A stretch of 64,000 nucleotides of DNA from the NCBI GenBank assembly GCA_902651635.1, contig CACRSC010000082.1, forward strand, positions 64,320 to 128,319, read 5' to 3'. Every line of letters begins with the position of its first letter. Position 1 is the stretch's first letter. Source of the DNA: Mastigamoeba balamuthi (lineage: Eukaryota > Evosea > Mastigamoebida > Mastigamoebidae). The translations under genes were made by a program, and so were the position numbers. The notes below the pieces were generated by a model. That model did not search any database, was not told the DNA's origin, and saw only the letters and a program-made list of their open reading frames with translations. Below, one piece after another: positions 53,888 to 64,000 of the stretch.

Positions 53888-56800
53888 TCAGCTTGGTAGC
53901 GAACGCAGCTCCGCGGCAACCTCTTTGAACAGCGGGCGGTCGTCCGGCTTCGCCGACCAGCACCGCTTCATCAGCGCGACGTATTCCGAGGTGAACCCTT
54001 GGAGGTCGTCTGGCACGAGTGGCCTCTGGCCGGACACTATCTTCGGGACAAGGGCCATCGCTGGGGTTCCGGCGAACGGGTAGCTCCTCGTGAGTATCTC
54101 GTACATCACCATTCCGAACCTGATTGGGCGTTAGCTGTGCACTATCTGGAACAGTCGGGGCGTGAGGGCGTACCCGAAAACGTCGGATTTCTCGGAATAT
54201 TGGCTGGAAACGAGGACTTCCGGAGCCATCCATGCCACAGTGCCACACACAGTCATCGTCTTGTTTGTGGATTTGATGGCCGCGAGACCGAAGTCCGTCA
54301 GCTTAACGTCCCATTTCTTGTTCAACTAGTGTCTCCTATTAGTTAAAATAACAAAATGATGAATATACGAGAATGTTGGAGGACTTCAGATCACGATGAA
54401 TAACACCGGACATGTGCAGATACCTGTGATAAAAATCAGTGTACTGATGAACCGTGTCAAGTACATCATTCCCTGGCACACACTCGATAGGACCTGAATT
54501 GCAGTAGAATACTCGATTTTCTGGGCAGAGAGCACTTGCCTGAGACTTCCCAGATCCATCCACTCAGAGAGGCTGTTGGTCAAGTGAGACGGAGAAGTGT
54601 CAAGTAGACTTACATGAACATATTGTTTGGCTCGATGCACGCGCCCATGAAGAGCACAATTGATGGGTGGCGAAGCTCAGTGAGAATGGCAATCTCCTTC
54701 AACTGCCTTTCCACCTCAGACAATGTTATTTTGTCGACCTTTTGCTGGAAGAACTTCTTGACAACAACAGTTTGTCCCCTCCACTCACTAGGGCAATAAT
54801 TTAAGAGTTCATATTACATGTGTCACGCACCCCTTGTAGACTGCTCCGAAATTTCCTCTTCCCAACTGGACATCGGACACAACCACTTCTGAAGGATCCA
54901 CAGCCCACTTCTGCTTGACCTGTTTCGTGAAGTGCTCTAGCATGTCCTGGAGGAACGATAAGAACCGGATCAATTGTGGCACTTGAGCTCACTTCGATCT
55001 CGATTGGTGCAGTCTTAACATTGGCTGAATAGGAGCATGATGGCTGGCCGTTGTTCATCTCAATGATGCCAACCCCAACAGATGTGTTCAGTGAGTTGAA
55101 ACTGGCAGATTGAATAATCTTCCCAAAGACTCGATCGATTCCAATGATGGAGAACTGGAATCAAGTCAGTATGAGATAGTAAAACAATATTACTGAATAG
55201 ACAATCTCTTCTCCCTGAATTCCTTTAAGAGCTACTGGTCCAATTTCTTGAAAGTGGCCCAGAATATCCACGTCCGATTTTACCTTGTCCAGCTCGAGCT
55301 TGGCTGATGTACTTAAGATTACCTGCCCACCGACAGCAAGACTGGAAACCCTGGCTGCCTTATTGACACACGGCCCAAGGTAATCCACAGTCTTTGACGT
55401 AGTTTTTTCCACTTCAGGAACACCAATGTGAATTCCCATTCGGACACGGATTCCACGATAAACGCAGGAGTCCCCTTTGAGCCAAATATTAGTATAATTA
55501 GTTAATTTGAATACCAACCATTCTTGACTTCGGCACAGCATTCTTGGGACATGAGGCATGGATCCCAGTTCTCTTCCAAAAGAGCTCGCTGACAATCACA
55601 GCAGAAGCGAAGGGCGTCTAGAGGCGCTTGGAATGCGAGCATGAATGCATCGCCTGTTAATGATGAATATCAGTTGTGATTGTCTGGCTGGAAAATCGCA
55701 CCTTCTGTCTTAACTTCATAGCCGTTGTTCTTGCGATAGCACTCTCTGATTATTTCATTATGCCTAAGAAGAGACTTCTTCATGACCGTCGAGTTCCACT
55801 CCCATAGGTGTGTTGATCCTTGGATGTCTGTATTTGCGTTAGTTGCTTGCTAGTGTAACCCCTATACCAGTAAAAACGAAGGTCACAAGTCCTGCTGGCG
55901 GCTCCACATGAATTTCTTCTAACTCCTCTTCCCTCTGCAATAATGACTTAGTTCGAAGATGAGTGAATATCATACGAAAAGAGGATCTAATTGCTCTGCA
56001 ATTCCGAACCAGTCTGACACGATCTGCGGAAACTCCGGACGAACACTGCCATATGTGAGAACAGGAAGGAATGATTTTCTTACAGTGGATTGAAATTCCA
56101 GCAGTCCTCCATCAGGGACAGAAGTGGCTTCGGAAATGTGTTGGAAACTGTCGGCCTTAGCTGTGAGCCCATGACCATCTGGGCTACGTAGTGCGGGTTC
56201 ATGTCAGCGTATGGTAGCTCCTGCATTACTGTCTCCCAAATAATAATGCCGAAACTATAAATATCAGATCTGCTTGCTTGTGAGACGGGCTGATAATTTG
56301 AGTCGCACTTACTTGGTTGTGCAAGGAGCCCCTGCAAGAACCTCTGGTGCTGTCCAAAAAAGGCTGCCAATTGCGCTTTCCCTGGACCTTGAGCCAGAGC
56401 TCACAGATTCCTTGTCCGCCTTGTCCAAGAACATTGTGAGCCCAAAATCGCACACTTTAGCTGTCATATTATTGTCCACCTAGAGAGGTCGTTATGAGAA
56501 ATGCGGTGTCGTGTTTTGAAAAGGAACCAGAACGTTAGCGCTCTTGAGGTCGCAATGAATGATCTGTGGCTCGTGGTAGTGAAGGTATGACATTCCCTTG
56601 CAGACATCCAGAAGCATGTTCACTCGGGTTCTCATAGGAACATGGCGCGACTTATCAGAAATAATGTCCATCATCGATCCAGCAGGCATGAACTCCGTGA
56701 CAATGATCAAGTCTTTATCGCTCTTAGCGTAGCACATGAAGAGCAGCAGGTTCGGATGTCTGAGTGACCTCATGACTGATACCTCTGTGTCAAATTGCTC

Positions 56801-59257
56801 CACATTCTCGGGGGACAGTGAATCTGCCATAAGCACTTTAGCAGCAACTTCACAGCCTTTCCAAAGTGCTCTGCATGCGGTTGAGATAAGTTTACAATAA
56901 GGCACATACCTGTAGACGACACCGAAGCTTCCTCTTCCCACTGCATTCAGGAGCTTGATTTCCATAGCGTTTACGAGGAAATCCGTGCACGGAGCTTTGA
57001 CCTGAACAAGAGTTGGTGGAAAGATGGTTGTGTGATACCCACAACAATACACTCAGGCTTGGCGCGGTGTGCACGATGGAATATAATGAAGAGCGCTGCT
57101 GTCGCGATCAGCATGACAGCAACACCTCCAGCGACGCTCCCTGCTATAATTGGTGTTGACGACTGGGCTCTGGCTCCATCTGCAGGGCATAGATCGTATA
57201 TCCAACCCCCAGAGCACTCGGCTGGGGGAGCTCCCTGTGCACTTGAATAGCATAGCATCGACCCTTGACACCATCCGCACGATCCACTGAGTAAACACAG
57301 TCGACACGTTGCCATTTTCGAACACGGATCCTCGCAGTTGGTGGAAACCGGCGACGTCGATACAAAACCCGAAGTGCACGTGCAGTTGCTCTTGCAGGTA
57401 CGGCTCGTATTTTCACACTGTTCCGATCCTGCCACAATTCCGTCTCCACACCTCGTCTCGCACATGAGGCTCGGAGGGCTCGTTGGATAAAAGCCCTGAG
57501 AACATGAGCAGTTTTGGCACCCGTCTCCCTGCTCGCACTCTTCGGTTCCGGTGACATACCCGTCGGAGCACTCGGTGTGGCAGTCCTTTGACCGTGGAGA
57601 CGATGGGTGATATCCAGCGATACAGTAGCAGCTCTCGCAGCCTGTTCCATTCTCGCATTCTTCTGTCCCAGCAATGATGCTATCCCCACAACGAGGAACG
57701 CAGTCTGAACTCACTGGGCTGGACGGATAGTACCCTCTCGTGCAACTGCAATTAAGACACCCAATTCCACCATCGCACTGCTCTGTGTGTCCCTCGGCCG
57801 CGCCATTGCCACAAACTGGCACCTGTACTGTGAGCGTCCTTGGTACGTGGAGAGGATCCGCGAGGGCGAATGCCAGCCTGGCACCGTTGTTCGGAACGAC
57901 GATCCAGACGTAGTCGCCACTGGGCAGGGTGGTCGTGAAATCTGTAGTGTTGAGCTGTGCAACACGAAGGAGAGATTGGGCAGATGTCCCTATGTACATA
58001 TCGTAGGTCACCTGCAGGGGCTTTCCGCAGAGAACCGAGCTCCCCCATTGGCTGGAGTTGAGAGAAGACCACCTAAATTCGACAACTCCGCCATCTTCGA
58101 CATTGACATCCCCGTCAGAAGGCTCCAGTAGGTGTGCTGCGTCTGGATATGATGGGATGCAAGCAACGGTGCTGGCATATTGGGGTGCGTCGCCAGGCCG
58201 TATGGAGACAAACTTGAGCGTGATGTTGTAGGTCCCAGGATCCAGTGCGAGAGTTTCCGACTGTTTCAGCTGGACCGGGAATGGCCCTGTGTAAAAAATG
58301 CTGTTCGTTGTGGCCGAGAAGGTGGTGCCGTTGGAGTTGGCAGTCATGACGAATTGGTCTCCCCAGCAGAAAGGGTTCCACTCGGTCTCGTTCCATTGCC
58401 ACTGAGGTACGTAAGTTGCATTTGTGCTCAAAGTACTTCAAGAGCAACATACGTTGAGGACAGGCGTGTTTGTAGAAATGGGTATCGTTACTGGAATAAC
58501 CTGGAACGTGGGTACTGGGAGGCAGTGTGCGCTGTCAATCACGCTGAACCCTGTGGAGTATATAGTGTTTGCATAGCTGCCGCCGCATATCTGGCTCTTG
58601 TTGACATCACACTTGCTTGTGCACCCTGACGACGACCCGTACCTTCCGAATGTGTCTCCGCAGCGACATTGGCCCCTCCACTGAGTGCCCGCGTACGCAC
58701 TCGGGATTGCCGCACACCCCTCGACGCACATCTCATTCGAGAACATCGACGTGGCAATCTGGTATGGTAGCTCTCGATCTGATGCATCAGCCCAGCACCC
58801 TTGGTATCGAATCACTAGCAATATAGTTTTTCCGCTTGTAAGAATGACTGATCCGCTTTACGGAAAGAGGGGCGCAGTAAAGGACGCACAGGTGGCATTT
58901 CTGGTTCCGTAGTCCTTCACGACGTTGCCGGACGTGGCGCCAAGAGAGAGTGCACCTGCCATCATGGTGGATTTGAGGTAGCAGGTGTTTCTGGGGCATC
59001 GATTAGAGGCTGGGATACGCGGGACTGGCGCACTTCTTGTACACCCACGTCGTGCACGCGACGATGGAGCAGCAGATTGCTTGGCAGTGCGCGACTGAGC
59101 GCGACGTGCGAGTGGAGAGCAGAGTTCCTTGAGTGTACTCCCAGTCCTCCTTTATGTCTGTCACCGTGCACTTCCAGGGCACGGTGCTTGAGACCTGCGC
59201 CGCGAAGAGGACGGCCAGCAGGGCCGCGATGGTCCACGAGAGACCGAATCCACACAT
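53888..59257 (-). CDS. Receptor: PAN/WSC/Cys-rich ectodomain, TM, TKL kinase, class III nucleotide cyclase, second TKL kinase
   Basis: From ATG 59257 to TGA 53888, about 15-20 exons; for example the first intron is 52 nt and rebuilds T-T-W-V-N-T-C-Y-L-K. Order: signal peptide; PAN/apple-like Cys domain (to ~58870); WSC domain (~58803-58550: Y-Q-G-C-W-A-D, C-G-D-T-F-G); beta domain; at least four C-G-D-x-I-x-x-G-x-E-x-C-E repeats (57.8-57.3 kb); TM (~57150-57080). Kinase 1 (G-R-G-S-F-G-V-V-Y, H-C-D-L-K-S-A-N-V, C-D-F-G). Cyclase (~55900-55200: F-T-G-I ... D-I-Q-G-S-T, E-G-D-A-F-M, G-P-C-V-N-K-A-A-R). Kinase 2 (G-R-G-N-F-G-A-V-Y, H-R-D-L-K-S-S-N, T-D-F-G-L-A). Kinase-cyclase-kinase receptors of this kind occur in Acanthamoeba and relatives. 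The cyclase keeps both metal Asp and the Asn; kinase 1 is non-RD (HCD). Confidence 0.8.
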
Positions 59258-59579
59258 TGGTGCAGCTCGCGTTTGTAGAATGAAAACTGAGAGAGGAGAT
59301 GCAAGGGATTTTCTTGTGCGCGGGTTTATTTATGGCATCAGGCTTTCGGCGGTTTAAAAAAGTGGACTGAATAGGAGAGTGCTGGTGCACGTGCACGTGT
59401 TTGAGGGGAATCGTACGCTGATCGCGCAGTCGAGGAGACAGGGTTGTTCCACGCCCCCTCCTTGTCGTGGCCGGCTCCGGACACCATCTCCTCCTCACTT
59501 GCTCGGTCATGGATAGTGCACGAGGTCAGTGTCACGCTGGTGCAAAGTCCTCACCCGACAGGGCAATGGAATTGCAGAC
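59258..59579. promoter_or_regulatory. Promoter region of the kinase-cyclase receptor
   Basis: 322 bp between the receptor start (- strand) and the end of the acetyltransferase gene (- strand). It contains a gcacgtgcacgtg palindrome at 59386-59398, the same kind of array seen at 20.4 kb. No coding frame. Confidence 0.4.
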
Positions 59580-60682
59580 TTATTGCCAATACAGAGCGTT
59601 GCATGCGCGCGACCACTCTCCGAGCTCGATGTCGGGCCGGAGAGGCTTCGCCATCGGCAGGTCCCCCATTCCGCGCTGCTCCCTCCGTGCACCGAGCCGC
59701 GCAGCCCACTCGGGCACGCGCTGGTCCTCGGGGTCCTCGGTCCACATCCGCACAGCACTCAGCCCTTGCCGCGACGCCTCCATGCGAGCTGTGTTCAGCA
59801 GGGCGGCTATCTCGCGGCCGACCTGGCCGTCGATCTGAGACCGGCCATCGGCACCCGCACGGAACACGATGAGCAGCTCGGCGTCGTTCTCGAACGGGGC
59901 CCACGTCGCGGAGGACGAGCAGCAGCGGGCGCCGTAGGTGGGCGGGCGCTCGTGCAGCCACATGCCCGTGTTGCGCGACGACGCAGCGAGCCACTCGATC
60001 TTCTCGGACGGCACCCGCATCGCTGCCCCCACGCTCCTGCGCTGCTCGTCCCTGTCGAGCTCGGCCGCCGCCTCGGCGCTGCTCGCGATGAGCTCCACCG
60101 GCAGCGACAAGGCCGCGGGCTCTGGGGACGCCCCCGTGCACGGGAAGACCAGGTCGGACTTGGGGTTGGGCCCCTGGACGCTGAACCCGCACCGCTCGTA
60201 CATCGCGCCCACCAGCGAGTTCAGGTACGCCATCTGCGCGCAAGGGTCGGACCGCGCGATGTGGGCGACGACGAGGTCCACGAACCGCGAGGCGAGGCCG
60301 CGGCTGCGGAACTGCTTGGGCGTCAGGACGTTGGTGATGAGGTACGAGCGGCCCTCGACGAGGCGCCCCGTGGCCCTCTGGCGCGCGGTGCTGGCGTACG
60401 AGTACACCTCCATGGAGCTCAGGACCAGCGAGGGGTCCGACGCGCCGTAGAGGACCCACGGCACGCGCAGCATGCCCGGGCCGCACTGCGCCCTGTTGTC
60501 GGCCATCTCCTGGCCGAACTGCTCTTCTGGCGCGTAATCTGCGCGGGTTGAGATCCGTAGCGGCGCCAGCGCGCGGGGCAGAGCGTGCCGATCCACTCCT
60601 CGAAGACGCGGTGGTCGATGACCGCCTGGTCAGCGGCAGTCGCCGTGCGGATGCACAGGTCTCCCGTTACGTTGTCGCACAT
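59580..60682 (-). CDS. GNAT N-acetyltransferase, yeast LYC1-like
   Basis: Complement of join 59580-60538, 60589-60682 (350 aa). Exon 1 (M-C-D-N-V-T-G-D-L) ends F-E-E-W-I, and exon 2 begins D-Y-A-P-E-E-Q-F-G-Q-E-M-A-D. They join through a 50-nt GC-AG intron with donor gcacgc, the only way to keep frame. GNAT motif A is S-Y-L-I-T-N-V-L-T-P ... F-R-S-R-G-L-A-S-R, the R/Q-x-x-G-x-G/A acetyl-CoA loop. The long C-terminal domain is that of the LYC1 group, where the yeast enzyme acetylates free lysine N6 in lysine breakdown. The substrate here is unproven. No targeting signal. Confidence 0.65.
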
Positions 60683-60934
60683 AGAAAATACCACAGCGCT
60701 GTGTCTTGGGAGAGAGCGCACAGCGAAAAAAATCCAAATCCAGGGGCCGATGACGACAACAGGGGGAGAGATCCCTTTGCTGCACACGCGCTTGATGGGT
60801 GTGCCTTTTTGTTTGATTGAAGCTAGTGTGGAGGCAGAGGTGAGTGCTTGCGGGACCCTCCTGGCTGGGGAGCAGCCAGCGGAGGAGAGCCACCCCGGTG
60901 GCTTGCGACCGGTCCGGAAGAAGCTGCGGCTCGC

Positions 60935-62255
60935 TCAGTGGAACGTCGCCGTCGTGCGGTAGAGCAGCGTGTCCTTCTCGGCGTCGATGCCGACCGCGAA
61001 CATCACAAACGAGCCCGCCACCACGATGCAGAACAGCACGACCGGGAGCCTGCCGTGCGCCGAGGGCGGGGCTCTCGTGAGCACGGAGGAGAGAGGAGAG
61101 AGCAGAGAGCAGGGTGGGCGTACCAGATGAGGATCTGGCGGTTGCCAGTGTGGGGGTGCGAGGGGGTCGTGATCAGGGGGGCGCGGGGGTTGGGCGTCCT
61201 GTCCGCCGGCGTGGGCGCGCGCTCCGAGAAGAACAGCAGCGAGACGGTGGCGCGCGGCCTCGAGGCCGTCAGGTACTTGGCGATGACCGCGTCGGCGACG
61301 TTGATGCCCGCCTGCTGCGCGCTGCCCGAGAGCCCCAGGATGTCCTGCCCAGTCCCGCGTTTCGCGCGCCGCGTCAGGCAGTTGCTCCCCGCAGTGGCCA
61401 CGCCCGCCGCCCGGCCAGCGAAACGGAAACAGCCCCCTGGGGAGGGAAGAGCTCGGAGGGGGGAGGGTGCGCACGGCGACGGTCGAGAGGGCGACGAGGG
61501 TGAAGGCGGGCTGGGTGGCGGTGGCGTTGTCGGCCGCCAGGGAGCAGGCCCTCGCGAGCTCGGCGGCCGCGGCGCTGTTGACGGCGGCGAGCTCCGTGAC
61601 GTCGGCCTGCTGCGCGCCGCACTGCGACACGAGGACAGAGGTCGCGGCCGCGGGGGCCACGGCGGCGTTGACGTACCTCGGCGCCATGGCGACGGCGACG
61701 TCGCCCAGGACCGTCGAGAGCGTCAGGTTGGCCTGCGCGTAGTGCGCGATGCGGTCGGTCACGCGCAGCGGGGTGCCGACGGCGGCCACGAAGCACGAGC
61801 CGTTGACCGAGGCGCACGTGGCCTCCAGCGTGTGCCTCCCGGAGACGGCCGCGCTGGTCAGCGGCAGCAGCGAGAGCGCGACGGCTGCACCCCCCAGGGA
61901 AGAAAAATTCAGATTCAATTCAATTCATGAGTTTCGATTGGAAAACAAAGCAAAAAAAAAAGAGGGGCGGCCGCATAACAAGCGCACAGGCGGAGACGCC
62001 GTCAAAAACGAGGACGTGGGAGGCGATCGGGGCGGCGGAGATGGCCGGGTAGGACGTGTAGACGGGGAGCGCGGTCGTGGTGTTGGCGGCGGCCATGGAG
62101 AGCGCCGCCAGAGCGTTGCCGACGGCTGCCGGGGTGACTGGACCACTGGTGTTGGTGACCGCCGCAGGGGCGAGGCCCGCCGGCAGCACGAGGGAGATCT
62201 GCGCCGCGAGGCACAGGGACGTGAACGAGAGGCACGTGGCGAGCGCGGTCTTCAT
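60935..62255 (-). CDS. V-ATPase accessory membrane subunit (ATP6AP1/ATP6AP2/Big1-like)
   Basis: Complement of join 60935-61049, 61124-61344, 61475-61884, 61988-62255 (337 aa). Signal peptide (M-K-T-A-L-A-T-C-L-S-F), a long luminal domain with several N-x-S/T sites (N-T-S, N-T-T, N-L-T, N-G-S), one C-terminal TM (L-P-V-V-L-F-C-I-V-V-A-G-S-F-V-M) and the short tail D-A-E-K-D-T-L-L-Y-R-T-T. That tail parallels the D-P-G-x-D-S-I-I-Y-R-M-T of ATP6AP2 and relatives. These subunits help assemble the Vo sector and may act in V-ATPase sorting. Donors are gtgcgc twice. Identity rests mainly on the TM and tail; the luminal part is too divergent to align by eye. Confidence 0.55.
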
Positions 62256-62653
62256 GGGCGCGGTGCGGCAGGTGGCGGTATCGCCAAAGACAAGACGGGC
62301 TGACGTGATCAACCCTTTCGCGCGCCAACGGTCAGATACAAGGTCCCCACCAGCTAGATTCCGCCCACAGATTTTGGCCACATAGAAAGAGCGAGGTGAG
62401 TCACACCGTCTCTTGGGCAGTGCAAGGGCTCCGGGGTCCCATTTTCCCACTCCGACAAGCTCGCTCGGATGGATGTTACCAAGGGTCGCGGTCTGCGGAC
62501 GACACAAGGCGGGCAATGGATCAACTTGGGTTTAGAGAAGAAAAGAACCGCGCCAAAATGGACAGAGCATTCATTCCCAATCCGGGCGATCCACGGCAGG
62601 TACCAGCGCTCCACCGACTCTGAAATTCAGAATTTGTAGGCTCGGCGTGTTCG
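62256..62653. other. Intergenic, between Rab11-like and V-ATPase subunit genes
   Basis: Holds the V-ATPase subunit promoter (just right of 62255) and the 3' end of the Rab gene. No supported frame, repeat or RNA gene. Confidence 0.4.
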
Positions 62654-63434
62654 CTACATCACCGTGCACGCGCATTTCGGGGGATCGATCACCACGTCCT
62701 CCGTTTTGATGATCTCTCTGCGCTCTTCCATAGCTGTCTCGCCCGTGCTGACGCCCGCCGGCCTAAACGCCTTGACGTAGATCGCTGGCAGAAGCAGTTC
62801 CGGTAGAACGTCAGTCGAGACGCGCTGCAGAAAAATGTGGGCTGCGTTCTGAGACGCACCGCGGAGGAGGTTCTCGAACGAGAGGTTGACGTTGGAGGAG
62901 TCGAGGGCCGACGTCTCGATGAAGAGCAGGCCGTTCTTCTCTGCGAGGCCCCTGCCCTCCTCTGTCGTGACCTCGCGCAGTTGCCGCAGGTCGCTCTTGT
63001 TGCCCACGAGCATCACCACCGCCCCGGGCGCGTTGACCCTGATCTCCCGCAGCCACACGTCCACGTTCTGGAACGACTGGCGGCTCGTCACCGAGTAGAC
63101 GAGCAGCGCCCCGTGCGACCCGCGGTAGTAGGCGCTGGTGATGGCGCGGAAGCGCTCCTGGCCCGCGGTGTCCCAGACCTGCGCCATGATCACAGCGTCG
63201 TCGATCTCCAGCGTCCGCGTGGCGATCTCGACGCCGACGGTCGTCTTTCCGTCCGGCATGAACTCGTTGCGCGAGAAGCGCGACAGCAGGTTGCTCTTGC
63301 CCACGCCGCTGTCCCCGATGACCACCACTACCGGACACCTCGTCAGCGCGACTCTGGGGGTGATGGAGACGGGAGGGGCGAGGCTCACGCTTCAGGAGCA
63401 CGTCGTAGTTGCTGGACAGAATGTCAGAGGCCAT
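62654..63434 (-). CDS. Rab11-like small GTPase
   Basis: Complement of join 62654-63327, 63389-63434 (239 aa). The 61-nt intron rebuilds [18 protein letters not shown]. Nucleotide motifs are complete: G1 G-D-S-G-V-G-K-S (~20-27), switch I T-V-G-V-E, G3 [10 protein letters not shown]4 N-K-S-D and G5 [16 protein letters not shown] and [13 protein letters not shown]-like spacing put it in the Rab11/RabA group, which runs recycling endosomes and, in amoebae, contractile vacuole traffic. The end is C-A-C-T-V-M: a C-x-C pair plus a CaaX-like box, an unusual prenylation tail for Rab11. The hypervariable region is long and acidic. Functionally it sits well with PI4K2 in this window. Confidence 0.88.
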
Positions 63435-64000
63435 TGCGCTCTTCCGTGCCGATCTCACTCTTATTTTCCGTAATGACACGTCAGTGCCCTCATATCGAGT
63501 GTATCTTCCAACACGCTTTTCAAAGAAACAGGAAATAGCGAATAGCCAGTTGTCTCCATACGCCGCCTTCATTCTCTGAAAAGGAAGAAAGAGAAACACC
63601 AGCAAAAAAGGCAGTGAGAAAAAATGAGCTTGTCCATCCAAATGATTGCTTCTGCAACTTGTGCTTCCTCTTTTCTCGGAGACGCCGAAACTGCGATGGT
63701 CTGGTGAACTCCTCTTGCGTGGCCAACAACCACTCGAGGAGGTTTCAAAACACGGTATTGCGAGCAGTGTCACACACAAGACAACTGGCTCTTGGATTCT
63801 CTTTACGAACTTTTCTGTGCAAGCCAATATCATGATCCCCTCTGCCGAGTCAGAATCTGGTCTGCGCGCTCCGGAGGCAGTGGGAGGGATGTTCCAGGAT
63901 TGCACCCGGTTGGATAGGCATTTCTCTTACATGGTATGCAAGACAATACAATCCTGTCGACAGGGACGAGCGCAGGAGAATCAACACTGGCGACGAGGGG
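63435..64000. other. Right edge of window, no gene supported
   Basis: AT-richer sequence upstream of the Rab gene. Open frames are short and lack any motif. The promoter of the Rab gene is at the left end. A gene may start beyond the window. Confidence 0.4.

Noticed and set aside
1-64000. Bacterial origin (operons, CRISPR, phage)
   Set aside because: Most genes have in-phase spliceosomal introns, and RTF2, Vps4, Rab11, PI4K2 and PPIL6 are eukaryotic; no direct-repeat arrays or integrase seen.
1-64000. tRNA or rRNA genes
   Set aside because: No cloverleaf with T-loop ggttcgaatcc-type core or rRNA-like block was found by reading; a tRNAscan run would settle it.

Overview
This is a nuclear segment of a free-living eukaryotic microbe. 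Genes are GC-rich and closely packed on both strands, and most are split by short introns (commonly 40-120 nt) that end in AG with ctgac/ctaac/ctaat-like branch sites just upstream. Gene content (receptor kinase-cyclase-kinase, CudA-like regulators, an AdhE relative, a PAPS transporter, PPIL6, type II PI4K) points to an amoebozoan, plausibly an anaerobic flagellated Archamoeba such as Mastigamoeba. That placement is inference from domain content. I saw no rRNA, tRNA, CRISPR array or bacterial operon. Exon models were made by eye from frame, phase and homology and are the main uncertainty.

Layout. 0-11 kb: two tandem CudA-like regulators, PPIL6, a secreted helical protein, a Lys/Ala-rich basic protein, an AdhE-derived pseudoenzyme and an unknown gene. 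11.7-18 kb: a divergent pair of single-pass surface proteins with LamG-like and cysteine-rich ectodomains and a cytosolic PARP-type ADP-ribosyltransferase domain. The triad is intact in one and fully replaced in its partner. 18-27 kb: a PSMG1-like chaperone, a tiny myristoylation-type protein, RTF2, a GPI-anchored M6 metalloprotease and two convergent unknown genes whose coding ends overlap. 27.3-31.6 kb: a CpG-poor, decayed transposon-like island followed by a broken DWG-type kinase. 31.9-40.4 kb: PAPS transporter, a tandem Vps4-like pair (the second has lost MIT and arginine fingers), an unknown gene and a type II PI 4-kinase. 40.9-51.2 kb: a GPI-anchored subtilisin, a 12-TM adenylyl-cyclase-like protein with degenerate catalytic centres, and a LIM-repeat protein. 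51.4-63.4 kb: a LOG-RpiA fusion, a PAN/WSC receptor with kinase-cyclase-kinase interior, a LYC1-like acetyltransferase, a V-ATPase accessory subunit and a Rab11-like GTPase.

Two themes stand out. First, surface sensing and membrane traffic dominate: three receptor-like proteins, a 12-TM cyclase relative, two anchored proteases, Rab11, Vps4, PI4K2 and a V-ATPase subunit. Second, several genes keep the fold but have lost catalytic residues (AdhE-like, second PARP receptor, 12-TM cyclase, RpiA half of the fusion, second Vps4). The splice donors are also unusual: C at +4 is the rule (GTNCGY), and GC-AG introns reuse the donor GCACGC.
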